A stretch of DNA of 64,000 nt from Candidatus Wolframiiraptor sinensis (GTDB lineage: Archaea > Thermoproteota > Nitrososphaeria_A > Caldarchaeales > Wolframiiraptoraceae), in contig JALNJX010000001.1 of assembly GCA_023268255.1 (NCBI GenBank), positions 186,001 to 250,000 of the forward strand. The letters are read 5' to 3'. Below, piece after piece: positions 16,784-25,212 of the stretch. The translations under genes and the position numbers were made by a program. Position 1 is the first letter of the stretch, and each line of letters opens with the position of its first letter. A model generated the notes under the pieces. It did no database searches. It was not told the origin of the DNA and saw only the letters and a list, made by a program, of their open reading frames with translations.

Positions 16784-18082
16784 TCATTCATTGATTATCC
16801 TCAGCTTGATAACGTGGACTGAGCACGAGATGCATGGATCATAGTTCCTTATCGTCATCTCCACAATCCGCTGCGCAGTCTCCGGCGGCCCTTTCACGAT
16901 CAGATCCCCAACCTTGAATATGTCCTCCTCCATCGCCATGTAGTTCTGGGTTGTCGGCGGGATGATGTTCGCGTAAACTATTCTGCCCAGCTCATCTATC
17001 CTGTAGCGGCGATAAAGCATCCCCCTTGGAGCCTCGACTATCGCCGCCGCCTCACCAGCCCTCACCCTCGCATCAACGTATGGCGTCTGCGGCTCGGAGT
17101 ACTCCTCAACGAGCCTCCCAACCTCGATTATCGAGTGAAGATTCTCGGCGGCCCTCGCAACGATGCTCTGATAAGTATTCTTGAGCGGAGCCCTATAGCC
17201 CGCCGCCTCGAGAACATCTCTAACCTCGGGTGCTAGGAGGTCATAGTTTAGGTTGAATCTCGCGATGGGGCCCGTGATGTAGGGCTTGCCGTTCCTCAGC
17301 CTGTAATGGAGCCCATTCGAGTACATCTTTTGCTCGACGGTGATGTTCTCCTCGAAGGAGTCCTCGGGAAACTCCCAGCCAAGATTATTCGCGACCAATC
17401 CCTCAAGTATCGGATATTCCTTTCTGCCTTTCAGGGACATTAGTGTCATGTCGTACTGGATGTCAGGCAGATCCATGTTGAGCACGAATTCCAAGAGCTC
17501 TTCCCCCTTCCTCCTGATCTCCTCATAGTTGCGTGATAATGGCTCAAGCTCCTCCTTTCTGATGATCCTATAGAGCCCTCCAATCCTGAAGCCTATCGGA
17601 TGGATTGCTCTGCCGCCGATTATCTCTATTGCTCTATTGCCCCAGTCCCTTACGGCGATCGCGTTCCTGACGAGGTTGGGGTAATCCTTCGCCATCTCGA
17701 GCGCCGAGTGATATCCGAGGAAGTCCGGCGCATGGAGGAAGGCGAAGTGCAGGACATGACTCTCAATCCACTCGCCGTAAAAGGCTATTTTTCTCAGCAC
17801 CTGTATCTCCTCCGGGACATTTATCTCGAGTATCTTCTCCATGGCCCTGCAAGCAGCGAAGATATAGGCCAGCGGGCATATCCCGCAGATCCTCGCCGTT
17901 ATATCAGGCGCCTCAAGATATGATCTTCCACGGAGAAATGCCTCGAAGAATCTGGGAGGCTCGAATATATTGACCTCGACGTAGTCTATCTTGCCGTTCT
18001 TCACTCTTACCCAGACTCCTCCTTCGCCCTCGACCCTCGCCAGCTGGCTGACTTTTATCTCGAAGCTCTTATCCCCGCTCAT
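16784..18082 (-). CDS. hydA: [NiFe] hydrogenase large subunit, group 3b type
   Basis: 432 residues. Ni ligand motifs are RICGICPLAY (near residue 63) and DPCISCSVH near the C-terminus, so all four Ni-binding Cys are present. Only nine residues (VIKLRIINE) follow the last His, a short C-terminal tail for a maturation protease to remove. The usual His after the first CxxC is Tyr here. Together with hydB, hydG and hydD this is the heterotetrameric bidirectional NAD(P)-linked hydrogenase (sulfhydrogenase) of the cytoplasm, known from Pyrococcus. Overlaps hydD by 14 bases. Confidence 0.95.
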   Translation of the reverse strand: MSGDKSFEIKVSQLARVEGEGGVWVRVKNGKIDYVEVNIFEPPRFFEAFLRGRSYLEAPDITARICGICPLAYIFAACRAMEKILEINVPEEIQVLRKIAFYGEWIESHVLHFAFLHAPDFLGYHSALEMAKDYPNLVRNAIAVRDWGNRAIEIIGGRAIHPIGFRIGGLYRIIRKEELEPLSRNYEEIRRKGEELLEFVLNMDLPDIQYDMTLMSLKGRKEYPILEGLVANNLGWEFPEDSFEENITVEQKMYSNGLHYRLRNGKPYITGPIARFNLNYDLLAPEVRDVLEAAGYRAPLKNTYQSIVARAAENLHSIIEVGRLVEEYSEPQTPYVDARVRAGEAAAIVEAPRGMLYRRYRIDELGRIVYANIIPPTTQNYMAMEEDIFKVGDLIVKGPPETAQRIVEMTIRNYDPCISCSVHVIKLRIINE

Positions 18083-18854
18083 ACCTCTCTAGGAACCTCC
18101 TTAAGGGCTCAGACCAGCTACTAAAATTCCTCAACTTGAGGATGACCTCCTCCCTTGGAAGCCCGATCTCCTCGAATCCCCTAGCGAGCGCCTCGGGCTT
18201 CGGGTCGATCATCGGGCCAAAGCACCCATAGCATCCGCGAGCATAACTTGGGCAGAGGGCGCCGCATCCCTCAACCATTATCGGCCCGAGGCATGGTGTG
18301 CCTCGTGACACCATCACGCAGACATTTCCCCTGCGCTTGCATTCTTGGCATAGGCTCTCGAGCCTGTGATAGGGCCTCTTCCCGACAAGCACCTGCTTCA
18401 AGACGCTCAGGAGCTGGAGCCTATTAACTGGGCAGCCGCTGACCTGATAATCCACCTTAATGTGCTCGGATATCGGGGTGGTCTTATCAAGGCTGTTAAT
18501 CCACTCGGGCCTGGGGTAAACTTGTCTGACGACATCCCCATGATCCATCCAGTTTCTCAGCGACTGAGGCCCGCCATGGACTGCGCAGGTGCCTATCGGG
18601 ATCACGATCTTCGAGTTTCTCCTGATGCTCTTTACAACCTCCATCTCGTGGGGCGTTGGGATCGATCCCTCGATTAAAGCGACATCATAGGGCCCTGGAT
18701 CAATCCTGCTGCTGGCCTCGAGGAAATACGCGATCTCGACCTTCTCAATTATCGAGAGCAGGTCTTCTCCTAGGTTTATCAGCTCATCTTGGCATCCGCT
18801 GCATGAAGAGAATTTGAAGACCGCCAGCCTCAGCTTTCCACCATTCCTGCTCAT
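18069..18854 (-). CDS. hydD: [NiFe] hydrogenase small subunit, group 3b type
   Basis: 261 residues. Proximal-cluster Cys are in FSSCSGCQDEL (C18, C21), PIGTCAVHGG and VSGCPVN. The C-terminal half holds two more clusters in a regular pattern: LCQECKRRGNVC, GTPCLGPIMVEGCGALC and GCYGCFGPM. It carries electrons from the Ni-Fe site towards hydG and hydB. This C-terminal pattern is important as a template, because the same pattern reappears in the HoxU-like protein at 24.5-25.2 kb. Confidence 0.95.
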   Translation of the reverse strand: MSRNGGKLRLAVFKFSSCSGCQDELINLGEDLLSIIEKVEIAYFLEASSRIDPGPYDVALIEGSIPTPHEMEVVKSIRRNSKIVIPIGTCAVHGGPQSLRNWMDHGDVVRQVYPRPEWINSLDKTTPISEHIKVDYQVSGCPVNRLQLLSVLKQVLVGKRPYHRLESLCQECKRRGNVCVMVSRGTPCLGPIMVEGCGALCPSYARGCYGCFGPMIDPKPEALARGFEEIGLPREEVILKLRNFSSWSEPLRRFLERYERG

Positions 18855-18857
18855 ATC

Positions 18858-19685
18858 TCATCCACCCAGAAGTATTTTTTTAATGAGCCAGTACGGGAAC
18901 ACGGGTCCATTCTTGCGAACGAAGTAGGGGCCCACCTGGCAGTGGCCGCATAGACCGACTCCGCATTTCATCCTCCTCTCCAGGGAGAGGTAGATTTGAT
19001 TCTCCTTAAACCCGACTTCCTCGAGGGCCTTGACCGTGAAACGCATCATTATCTCGGGGCCGCAAACGAGCGCAATAGTCTTTTCAATATTTATCCTAGC
19101 CATGGGTATGAGCTCGGTGACGACGCCGACGTTATCCCTCCAAGTTTCATCGGGGTGATCAACCGTTAGCAGGAACTCTGTGTTCGGTATCTCCCTATAT
19201 CGGTCGAACTCATAGCGGTAGAGAAGGAGGTTAGGCGTCCTCGCACCATAAAGTATGGTGAGCTTACCATATTTTTCTCGGTTTTTCTCGATCTCCAAAA
19301 TGACCCCCCGGAGTGGAGCTAGCCCAATCCCGCCGGCCACTATGAGAACATCCTTTCCCACAAGCCTCTCAAGAGGCCAGCCCTTGCCATAAGGCCCCCT
19401 TAGGCCCACAATACTTCCCTCGCTCAGCTTAAACAGGTAATCTGTTAGGGCGCCCACGGACCTCACCGTCTGGACTATGATCCCGCCCTCTTCGCAGCCG
19501 CAGATGGAGACCGGTGTCTCGCCTACGCCGGGAACATAAATCTCCGTGAATTGTCCGGGTTTAGGCTGCTCCACGAGCCCCCCATGAACTCTGAAGTAAA
19601 AGGTCTTGGTATCCGGCGTCTCCGGCACAACCTTAACTATCTCGGCTCTGCCAGGCGCCATGAGGGTTCTAACTATCTCTTGCAC
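18858..19685 (-). CDS. hydG: 3b hydrogenase diaphorase subunit, FAD and NAD(P) binding
   Basis: 275 residues of the ferredoxin-NADP reductase fold: FAD site in PGQFTEIYVPG and RSVGALTDYLFKL, NAD(P) site in VAGGIGLAPLRG (about 112-123) and VCGPEIMM, and a C-terminal [2Fe-2S] loop MKCGVGLCGHCQVG. It exchanges electrons between the Fe-S chain and NAD(P)H. The GTG start at 19685 overlaps the restored hydB end by 13 bases. Confidence 0.95.
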   Translation of the reverse strand: MQEIVRTLMAPGRAEIVKVVPETPDTKTFYFRVHGGLVEQPKPGQFTEIYVPGVGETPVSICGCEEGGIIVQTVRSVGALTDYLFKLSEGSIVGLRGPYGKGWPLERLVGKDVLIVAGGIGLAPLRGVILEIEKNREKYGKLTILYGARTPNLLLYRYEFDRYREIPNTEFLLTVDHPDETWRDNVGVVTELIPMARINIEKTIALVCGPEIMMRFTVKALEEVGFKENQIYLSLERRMKCGVGLCGHCQVGPYFVRKNGPVFPYWLIKKILLGG

Positions 19686-20760
19686 CTCGTCTCCACCTCC
19701 TTAACCACATCTCTCACAACCTGCCTGACATCTATTCCCGCGGGGCACCACGTTATACATCTGCCGCACCCCACGCAGCCGAACGTTCCAAATTGCCTAA
19801 GCCAGTACACGAACTTGTGAAGAACCCAGTGCCTATACCTAGCATAGAGACTTTTCCTGAAATGTCCTCCCGCAACCTGCGCGTAGCTGTAGCTGTGGCA
19901 TCCATCTCAGATTCTAATACGTTTCGCCGATCCATCGAGCTCCGGCTCATCGAGCACGTCGAAGCAGAAGCACGTGGGGCAGACCATGTTGCAGTTCGCG
20001 CAGCCGAAGCATTTCTCAGCAGTCTTCCTGTAAACCTCAGAATTCATCCCTATCTCAAGGGTTTCAGGGAGGTTTTCCAGCGTGAACTCAACTCGAGCTC
20101 TCTTGGACGCCTCCAGCATGAGTTCCTTAAACCGGTCAACCTGCTCATCCTCAGCCGGCCTGAGATTAAGCTCGCTGAGAACATCCACGCCAAGATCGCT
20201 TCCCGGCTGAAAGATGACGACGCCATCGCCAATTCTGGTGTAGGCTATGTCAAATCCCTTGAACGCGAAGGGGCCGGTGCCCATGGTCGCGCAAAAACAA
20301 GTCCCGCCGGGCTCTACGCAGTTCTCAACTATGAGGAGCAGGTCCTTCCTAACTTTTCTGTAATACTCGTCTCCCAGCTCGCCTTGAACACCATCCATAA
20401 TGCTTATCGCGGCGAGATCGCAGGGCTTTATGCCGAAGAAAGCCGTCTTAACAAACTCTAAGCTCGGGTACTCCACGCTCAGATCAGGCTTGATGACGAA
20501 TAGGAGAAGCTCGGGGGGATATAGGAATCTCTTCGGCGAGTCCGGGCCGTTCCTGAACCTGCCACCATTATTGGCGACGCGATAATATCCGGGAGCCTGC
20601 TCATCCCCATAGCCGTAAGTAATCTCGTCAATGTCTCGAGCCTAATAGCTGAATCCACGAGCTTAGGCCCTATAACCCGATAACCCCTAGAAGTCACAGC
20701 CTTAAATAGCGCCCTAAGCTCATACTCTATTCCAGAGTAAATCGGCCCACGAAACAACAC
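19673..20760 (-). CDS. hydB: 3b hydrogenase beta Fe-S subunit, disrupted by a frameshift and an in-frame TGA
   Basis: Three pieces together give a 362-residue HydB, close to the family length. Piece 1 starts with GTG at 20760 (MLFRGPIYSGIEYELRALF). One extra G at 20641-20642 (GG to GGG) moves it into piece 2, ARDIDEITYGYGDEQAPGYYR to SAKRIRI, which has CFGCANCNMVCPTCFCF. At 19907-19909 a TGA interrupts; the same frame goes on as DGCHSYSYAQVAGGHF with a second cluster CVGCGRCITWCPAG to VETRCKR. Relatives have Trp-Asp-Ser-Cys at the TGA, so TGG to TGA is the simplest change. It is either a true pseudogene in an otherwise intact operon or, more likely, sequence error. Confidence 0.8.
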
Positions 20761-20770
20761 TTGTCCCGGA

Positions 20771-20790
20771 AAGGTATAAAAGGTATAAAG
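20771..20790 (-). promoter_or_regulatory. Doubled TATA box for the hydBGDA-hypF operon
   Basis: Two near-identical tandem 10-base units (AAGGTATAAA, AGGTATAAAG on the plus strand) give two TATA elements on the minus strand. Their centres lie about 15 and 25 bases before the GTG at 20760; the farther one fits leaderless transcription. No gene is seen between here and 20937, which holds the 3' end of the PhoU gene. Confidence 0.5.
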
Positions 20791-20937
20791 TTGTTATGAT
20801 TTTAACTTTTCTTTTCTCAACGATTCTAGGACTTCAAAATTGTTGCGAATTTGATAAGGTGGTGGCAGGAGGTCGTCCATAAACTGTGGCCACGACCCGC
20901 TCGACACTGTGGATGTGATTAAGAGATCTTTACCATC

Positions 20938-22032
20938 CTATGATTGGGCCATCATCAGCCCCTTCAAGTTCGCACTTTCCACACTCACCATGTCACGGCT
21001 CAATTTGACGTTCATGTCTATTATTATCTCCGCGATCTCAGCTGAGAGCTCGGCCTGCCTCTTCATGCTCCATATAAACTGCGTGAAGTTCGGGCAAAGC
21101 ACGTTCACATCACACTTAATCGACTTATACCTTAGTTGGTCTACGAGCTCGCTCTCCCCGAATTCCAGGTCCTCGAAATACTTCCTTATGGCCTCATTGG
21201 CCAGCTTAACATCCCTCGAGAATAGGGCTTTCATGACTTTTTCGCGAATATCTCTGCACCGCTCATAATATTTCGTCAATTTTGAAGCGTTTCTTGATCC
21301 AGCTCAACCTCGCAAGTTAGTATCTTTAGGACGCTTCTGGCGCCTAGTTTGGATAAATCTGCCATCCTCTCGAGACAGTATCCCACTATCGCGAGGAAGG
21401 ATATCTCTGAGGACCGCGTAACCCCGAGCTTCTCGGCAAAGCCTTTCTTCTTATGAGCTATCGAAAGCGCCCTGGAAAACAGGTAGTAGAGCCTATTGAC
21501 CTCCTCATCCCTGATCATTACCGTTTTGGCCAGCTCCCGGTTTCCCTCGATGAACGCCCTGAAATACTCCTCTTGCATAGATGAGGCCAAATTACATATT
21601 CTCTCCAGAATCGAGTATATTGGAGACTTAAGGACATCCAGCATGCATTGTAGAATGACATGCTGCTCATTTTCATCCATTATGGAAACCCCGGTCAATA
21701 GTTTCGCCGCCTCGCGAATTTCCTTAATATGCCTATAATTCAAGCGGGTCTCCGAGGAGACCTCAATCAAATCGACACCGGCAATATAGCTTCCAACAAT
21801 CAGCCTATGCAGGAGGCCGGGCTGATCGCATAAATCCGCGTTTATCCTGCATGCTTCAAGAACGTAATCCGAGCCAGCCTGGGCGGGCCAAAGAATGAGC
21901 GAGCCATCATGAGCCTCCTCAACCACGAGGATATCCCCCCGCTGAAGGTTATGCTCCCTAACCCACCAATAAGGTAAAGATATCGCTTAGAGTCCCCTTA
22001 CCGACACGCTGTATTTTGCGCTGCTCCATCAT
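20938..22032 (-). CDS. AbrB-PhoU regulator, split into three frames by two one-base slips
   Basis: Read from ATG at 22032: MMEQRKIQRVGKGTL, then (after removing one T of 21987-21988) AISLPYWWVREHNLQRGDILV and a full PhoU repeat to ELDQETLQ, then (after adding one T to the 21280-21283 run) KLTKYYERCRDIREKVMKA, a second PhoU repeat, ending at 20938. The result is 364 residues: SpoVT/AbrB DNA-binding domain (1-45) and two PhoU three-helix repeats, the standard archaeal form. PhoU proteins modulate phosphate uptake, but there is no pst cluster here. It is divergent from the hybrid hydrogenase operon, which suggests it may act on that promoter. Confidence 0.8.
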
Positions 22033-22040
22033 ATCCATTA

Positions 22041-22060
22041 GATATATGATATATATCGAG
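22041..22060. promoter_or_regulatory. Divergent TATA region between AbrB-PhoU and nuoE-like genes
   Basis: GATATATGATATATATC reads as a TATA element on both strands. Its centre is about 20 bases before the ATG at 22032 on the minus strand and about 30 bases before the ATG at 22080 on the plus strand, so both mRNAs could be nearly leaderless. Confidence 0.5.
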
Positions 22061-22105
22061 TCCTCTTGATACTTATCCGATGTTCTCGGATAAGTATCAA
22101 GAGGA
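22061..22105. repeat. Perfect 20-base inverted repeat with 5-base loop
   Basis: Left arm 22061-22080 (TCCTCTTGATACTTATCCGA) is the exact reverse complement of the right arm 22086-22105; the spacer is TGTTC. The nuoE-like ATG at 22080-22082 sits at the tip. It lies just downstream of a divergent TATA region. It could be a repressor operator, an RNA hairpin at the 5' end of the hydrogenase mRNA, or a fold-back assembly artefact. Confidence 0.9.
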
Positions 22106-22509
22106 ACGGGGAAAGGAATTCGGCGAATCTTATCGAGTCTTTGCAAAAGCTGCAGGAGAGATATGGGTTCTTGCCGAAGGACGCTCTAATGAAGCTTTCC
22201 AAGGATGTGGGAGCTCCTTTGAGCAGGATATTCGGCGTCGCGACTTTCTATCACCAGTTTAAGCTGGAGTCGCCTGGAAAAGTCCTGATCTCGGTTTGCA
22301 TGGGAACAGCATGCCATCTTAGGGGCGATGCCAACAACTACGAGTTCCTGAGGAGGTTTTTAAGAATAGCACCAGGCAAATCCGTCAGCGATGATGGCCT
22401 ATTCTCCTTAGAGAAGGCTAGGTGCTTCGGCTGCTGTAGCCTGGCCCCAGTAGTGAGAGTTGGCGATAAGCTCATCGGCAAGGCCACGCCCAGGAGCTTC
22501 AGAGAATAA
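22080..22509 (+). CDS. NuoE/HndA-like [2Fe-2S] subunit, start region probably shifted by one base
   Basis: The core reads NLIESLQKLQERYGFLPKDAL, FGVATFYHQF, SVCMGTACHLRG and ARCFGCCSLAP, with the four [2Fe-2S] ligands of NuoE. In this frame the only start upstream is TTG at 22066, inside the left arm of the inverted repeat. The ATG at 22080, better placed for the TATA box, is in another frame (MFSDKYQEERG). Removing one G of the G4 run at 22108-22111 joins them as MFSDKYQEERERNSANLIE. It passes electrons with NuoF in NAD-linked hydrogenases. First gene of the hybrid hydrogenase cluster. Confidence 0.85.
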
Positions 22510-22573
22510 TCTCCCAGGTAAGGGAGTCGATCTTGAGGGAGGAGACTGTTCGCGGAGCTGGAGGCGATAAAAC

Positions 22574-24547
22574 ATGATGAGACAGGAGTATTGGACGCTA
22601 ATGGATCCATGCTGCGATTACTGCCTTCATTCGGCGAGCAATCCTTGCGTGAAGTATGTTGTCTGCCGGGTGCGCGGGCCATTCTGTCACAAGAGCGTGA
22701 TGTGCAGGAATAGGAGGCAGCAGAGGATCAAGAAGGTGCTCTATGGTCCGCAGGGCGTTAGAATCAATGTCGGCGCGTCGAGTTGCGGCTTGGCCGCTGG
22801 GGCTGAGAAGGTTCTCGAAGCGGTGAAGGATAATCTCAGGTCTATGGGTGTGGAGGCGGAAGCCTCTGCAGTGGGCTACCTGGGATTATGCTTCATGGAG
22901 CCCTTCATCGAGATACGCAGCGAGGATGGCCCCTCCCCGATTTACGGCCATGTATCCCCGGATAATGTTGGTGAAATATTTGCAAAGTATTTTGAGGAGG
23001 GTAGCGTGGATGGCGCATTTGAGATCAGAAGGCGCACAGGCAGATTCAAGGACGAGGATAAGGTTCCATTACTTGATGAGCTCGATGTATGGAGGAAGCA
23101 GGTAAAATGGGTTTCTAGGAACTGCGGAGTGATTAACCCGGAGTCGATTGAGGAGTACATCGTCTCGGGCGGATATGAGGGGCGCTCGAGAGCGCTAATG
23201 ATGAAACCCGAGGAGGTTATAGAGGAGATCAGGTTATCGGGGCTTAGAGGCAGGGGCGGAGCCGGATTCCCAACCTGGCTCAAGTGGAAGGTGTGCCGAG
23301 AGCAGCCATCTAAGGAGAAGTACATCATCTGTAATGCCGATGAAGGGGATCCGGGAGCTTTCATGAATAGGCTGCTCGCGGAGTCCGATCCACATAGAGT
23401 TCTGGAGGGCCTCATAATTGCCGGCTACGCGATAGGAGCCTCTCATGGCGTGATATTCGTTAGGGCTGAGAAACCCCTCATGGCCGCCAGACTCGAGAAG
23501 GCCGTGGAAGATGCTCGCAGATGGGGCCTCTTGGGTGAGAACATTCTAGGGACTGGATTCAATTTCGACGTGAGGGTGATGAGGAGCGCCGGCGCATTCG
23601 TATGTGGAGAGGAGACGGCGATGATAGCGGCCATAGAGGGGAGGCGGGCGATGCCTAGGCAGAGGCCTCCCTACCCGGCTTCGAAGGGTCTCTGGGATAA
23701 GCCGACGGTAGTCAATAATGTCGAGACGCTGGCACACGTCGCGACGATAATGGCTCATGGATGGCAGGAGTTCGCGAAGTACGGCACCGAGCGGAGTAGG
23801 GGGACGAAGATGTTCTGCGTAACCGGTGGCGTGAAGAGAACTGGTGCATTCGAGGTCCCCATAGGAACCACCATCAGAACCCTCGTGTGCGATATAGCTG
23901 GAGGGCCGCATGAGGGCAGGAAGATAAAGGCGGTCCAGATAGGCGGCCCATCAGGCGGCTGCCTCCCGGAGAGGCTATTCGATCTGCCCATCGATTATGA
24001 GAGCCTCCAAGAGGCCGGCGCGATAATGGGCTCCGGGGGATTGGTCGTGATAGACGACTCCAATTGCATGGTTGATGTCGCCAGATACTTCACGTCATTC
24101 ACGCTGGCGGAGTCATGCGGCAAATGCGTGCCATGTAGAACAGGCACGAAGACCCTGTATGATCGCTTATCAGCCATAGTTGAGGGGCTGGGCGATCCAG
24201 ATGATCTGCGGCTGCTGGAAGAGGTTGGAACGATGATGAAGGATGCGGCCCTATGCGCACTGGGCGGAACAGCGCCCAATCCGATACTATCCTCGCTCAA
24301 GTACTTCAAAGACGAGTATGAGGAGCATATAGTGGGGAAGAGGTGCCCGGCGAAGGTTTGCAGCAAGCTCGTGACATACAATATAAACAGAGAGCTTTGC
24401 GTCAAGTGCGGGTTATGCGCTAAATCATGCCCAGCAAACGCGATAATTAAAACCGACGATGGATTCTTCGCGGTTGATCAGCATAAGTGCATCAAGTGCG
24501 GCACATGCTTCATCACATGCCCGAGGGACGCTGTTGAGAAGAGGTGA
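22574..24547 (+). CDS. NuoF/HndC-like diaphorase subunit with FMN, NAD and several Fe-S clusters
   Basis: 657 residues. Residues 1-50 are Cys-rich (PCCDYCLHSASNPC, then GPFCHKSVMC) and may bind metal. A thioredoxin-like domain (SSCGLAAGAEKV, GYLGLCFMEP) is next, with fewer Cys than usual for a [2Fe-2S]. The NuoF core has NADH site LRGRGGAGFPTWLKWK, FMN site ADEGDPGAFMNR and cluster N3 motif ESCGKCVPCRTG with a later Cys in ALCALGG. The C-terminal 60 residues hold two [4Fe-4S] sites (CVKCGLCAKSCP, CIKCGTCFITCP). This is the electron-entry subunit linking NAD(H) to the hydrogenase, as in bifurcating or HoxF-type complexes. Confidence 0.93.
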   Translation: MMRQEYWTLMDPCCDYCLHSASNPCVKYVVCRVRGPFCHKSVMCRNRRQQRIKKVLYGPQGVRINVGASSCGLAAGAEKVLEAVKDNLRSMGVEAEASAVGYLGLCFMEPFIEIRSEDGPSPIYGHVSPDNVGEIFAKYFEEGSVDGAFEIRRRTGRFKDEDKVPLLDELDVWRKQVKWVSRNCGVINPESIEEYIVSGGYEGRSRALMMKPEEVIEEIRLSGLRGRGGAGFPTWLKWKVCREQPSKEKYIICNADEGDPGAFMNRLLAESDPHRVLEGLIIAGYAIGASHGVIFVRAEKPLMAARLEKAVEDARRWGLLGENILGTGFNFDVRVMRSAGAFVCGEETAMIAAIEGRRAMPRQRPPYPASKGLWDKPTVVNNVETLAHVATIMAHGWQEFAKYGTERSRGTKMFCVTGGVKRTGAFEVPIGTTIRTLVCDIAGGPHEGRKIKAVQIGGPSGGCLPERLFDLPIDYESLQEAGAIMGSGGLVVIDDSNCMVDVARYFTSFTLAESCGKCVPCRTGTKTLYDRLSAIVEGLGDPDDLRLLEEVGTMMKDAALCALGGTAPNPILSSLKYFKDEYEEHIVGKRCPAKVCSKLVTYNINRELCVKCGLCAKSCPANAIIKTDDGFFAVDQHKCIKCGTCFITCPRDAVEKR

Positions 24548-24553
24548 TGTTGG

Positions 24554-25212
24554 ATGAAGATCAAGATAAACGGATTGGAGGTTGAGGCCAAGGAGGGCGA
24601 GAGAATACTCGATGTAGCTGATCGCCTAGGAATCAGGATACCAACCTTATGTTATCTCAGGGGCATATATGAGGGTGCCTCCTGCAGGATATGCGTCGTC
24701 GAGCTGAATAATGGGAAGCTCATACCTGCATGCGCATACGAAGTATCCGACGGCCTCGTGCTCAGCACGGATACTCCTAGGATTAGAGAGAGCAGGCGCC
24801 TAACCCTGGAGCTGCTGCTCTCCGCCCATAGAATCTCATGCCAAGATTGCCCCAAGAAGGGAGAATGCGCCCTAGTAGAGTTATGCTCAGAGTACGGCGT
24901 CGAGGGGATACCGGTCTGCGCCGAATGCTCCCTCCACGAAGAGGACTGCTTCCTCGGGAGAGGCGAGATCTGCTTGGGCCCGATCACAATCAGCGGCTGC
25001 AAAGCTGAATGTATTCGTGATGGAAAGCCGTGCGAGGGATGTAGGGGCCCCGTCACTAGGAGAGACGTGTTAGAGCGGGGTCGAGCAATATACCTCGAGC
25101 ATGGCATACCGCTTGAAATGTTCTCGAGAAGCTCAAGATCTACTGCGCCTCCTCACGCGAATTCGATCTAATTCGTGAACGCCTCATGGTGAGTGAGGTG
25201 ATCGAGAAATGA
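24554..25212 (+). CDS. HoxU-like [2Fe-2S] protein fused to the C-terminal cluster domain of a [NiFe] small subunit
   Basis: Residues 1-105 are HoxU/NuoG-like: [2Fe-2S] Cys 33, 44, 47 and 60, then His92-Cys96-Cys99-Cys105. Residues 121-166 match hydD residue for residue in pattern: VCAECSLHEEDC, then ICLGPITISGCKAEC and PCEGCRGP, that is, the medial/distal cluster half of a [NiFe] small subunit. The uncorrected frame stops at 25171 with an odd tail (SRSSRSTAPPHANSI). Adding one A at 25129-25130 gives KLKIYCASSREFDLIRERLMV, which resembles the hydD C-terminus, and ends at 25212 with an ATGA overlap to the next gene. Predicted to link NuoF to the hybrid subunit. Confidence 0.85.

Noticed and set aside
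20938-21279. A separate small PhoU-like protein starting with TTG at 21279
   Set aside because: It lacks the start of a PhoU repeat and joins directly to the upstream frame by one base, giving the standard two-repeat length.
21987-22032. Selenocysteine or other recoding as the cause of the broken genes
   Set aside because: The joins need frame changes, not stop readthrough, except for one TGA in hydB where relatives have Trp rather than Sec or Cys.
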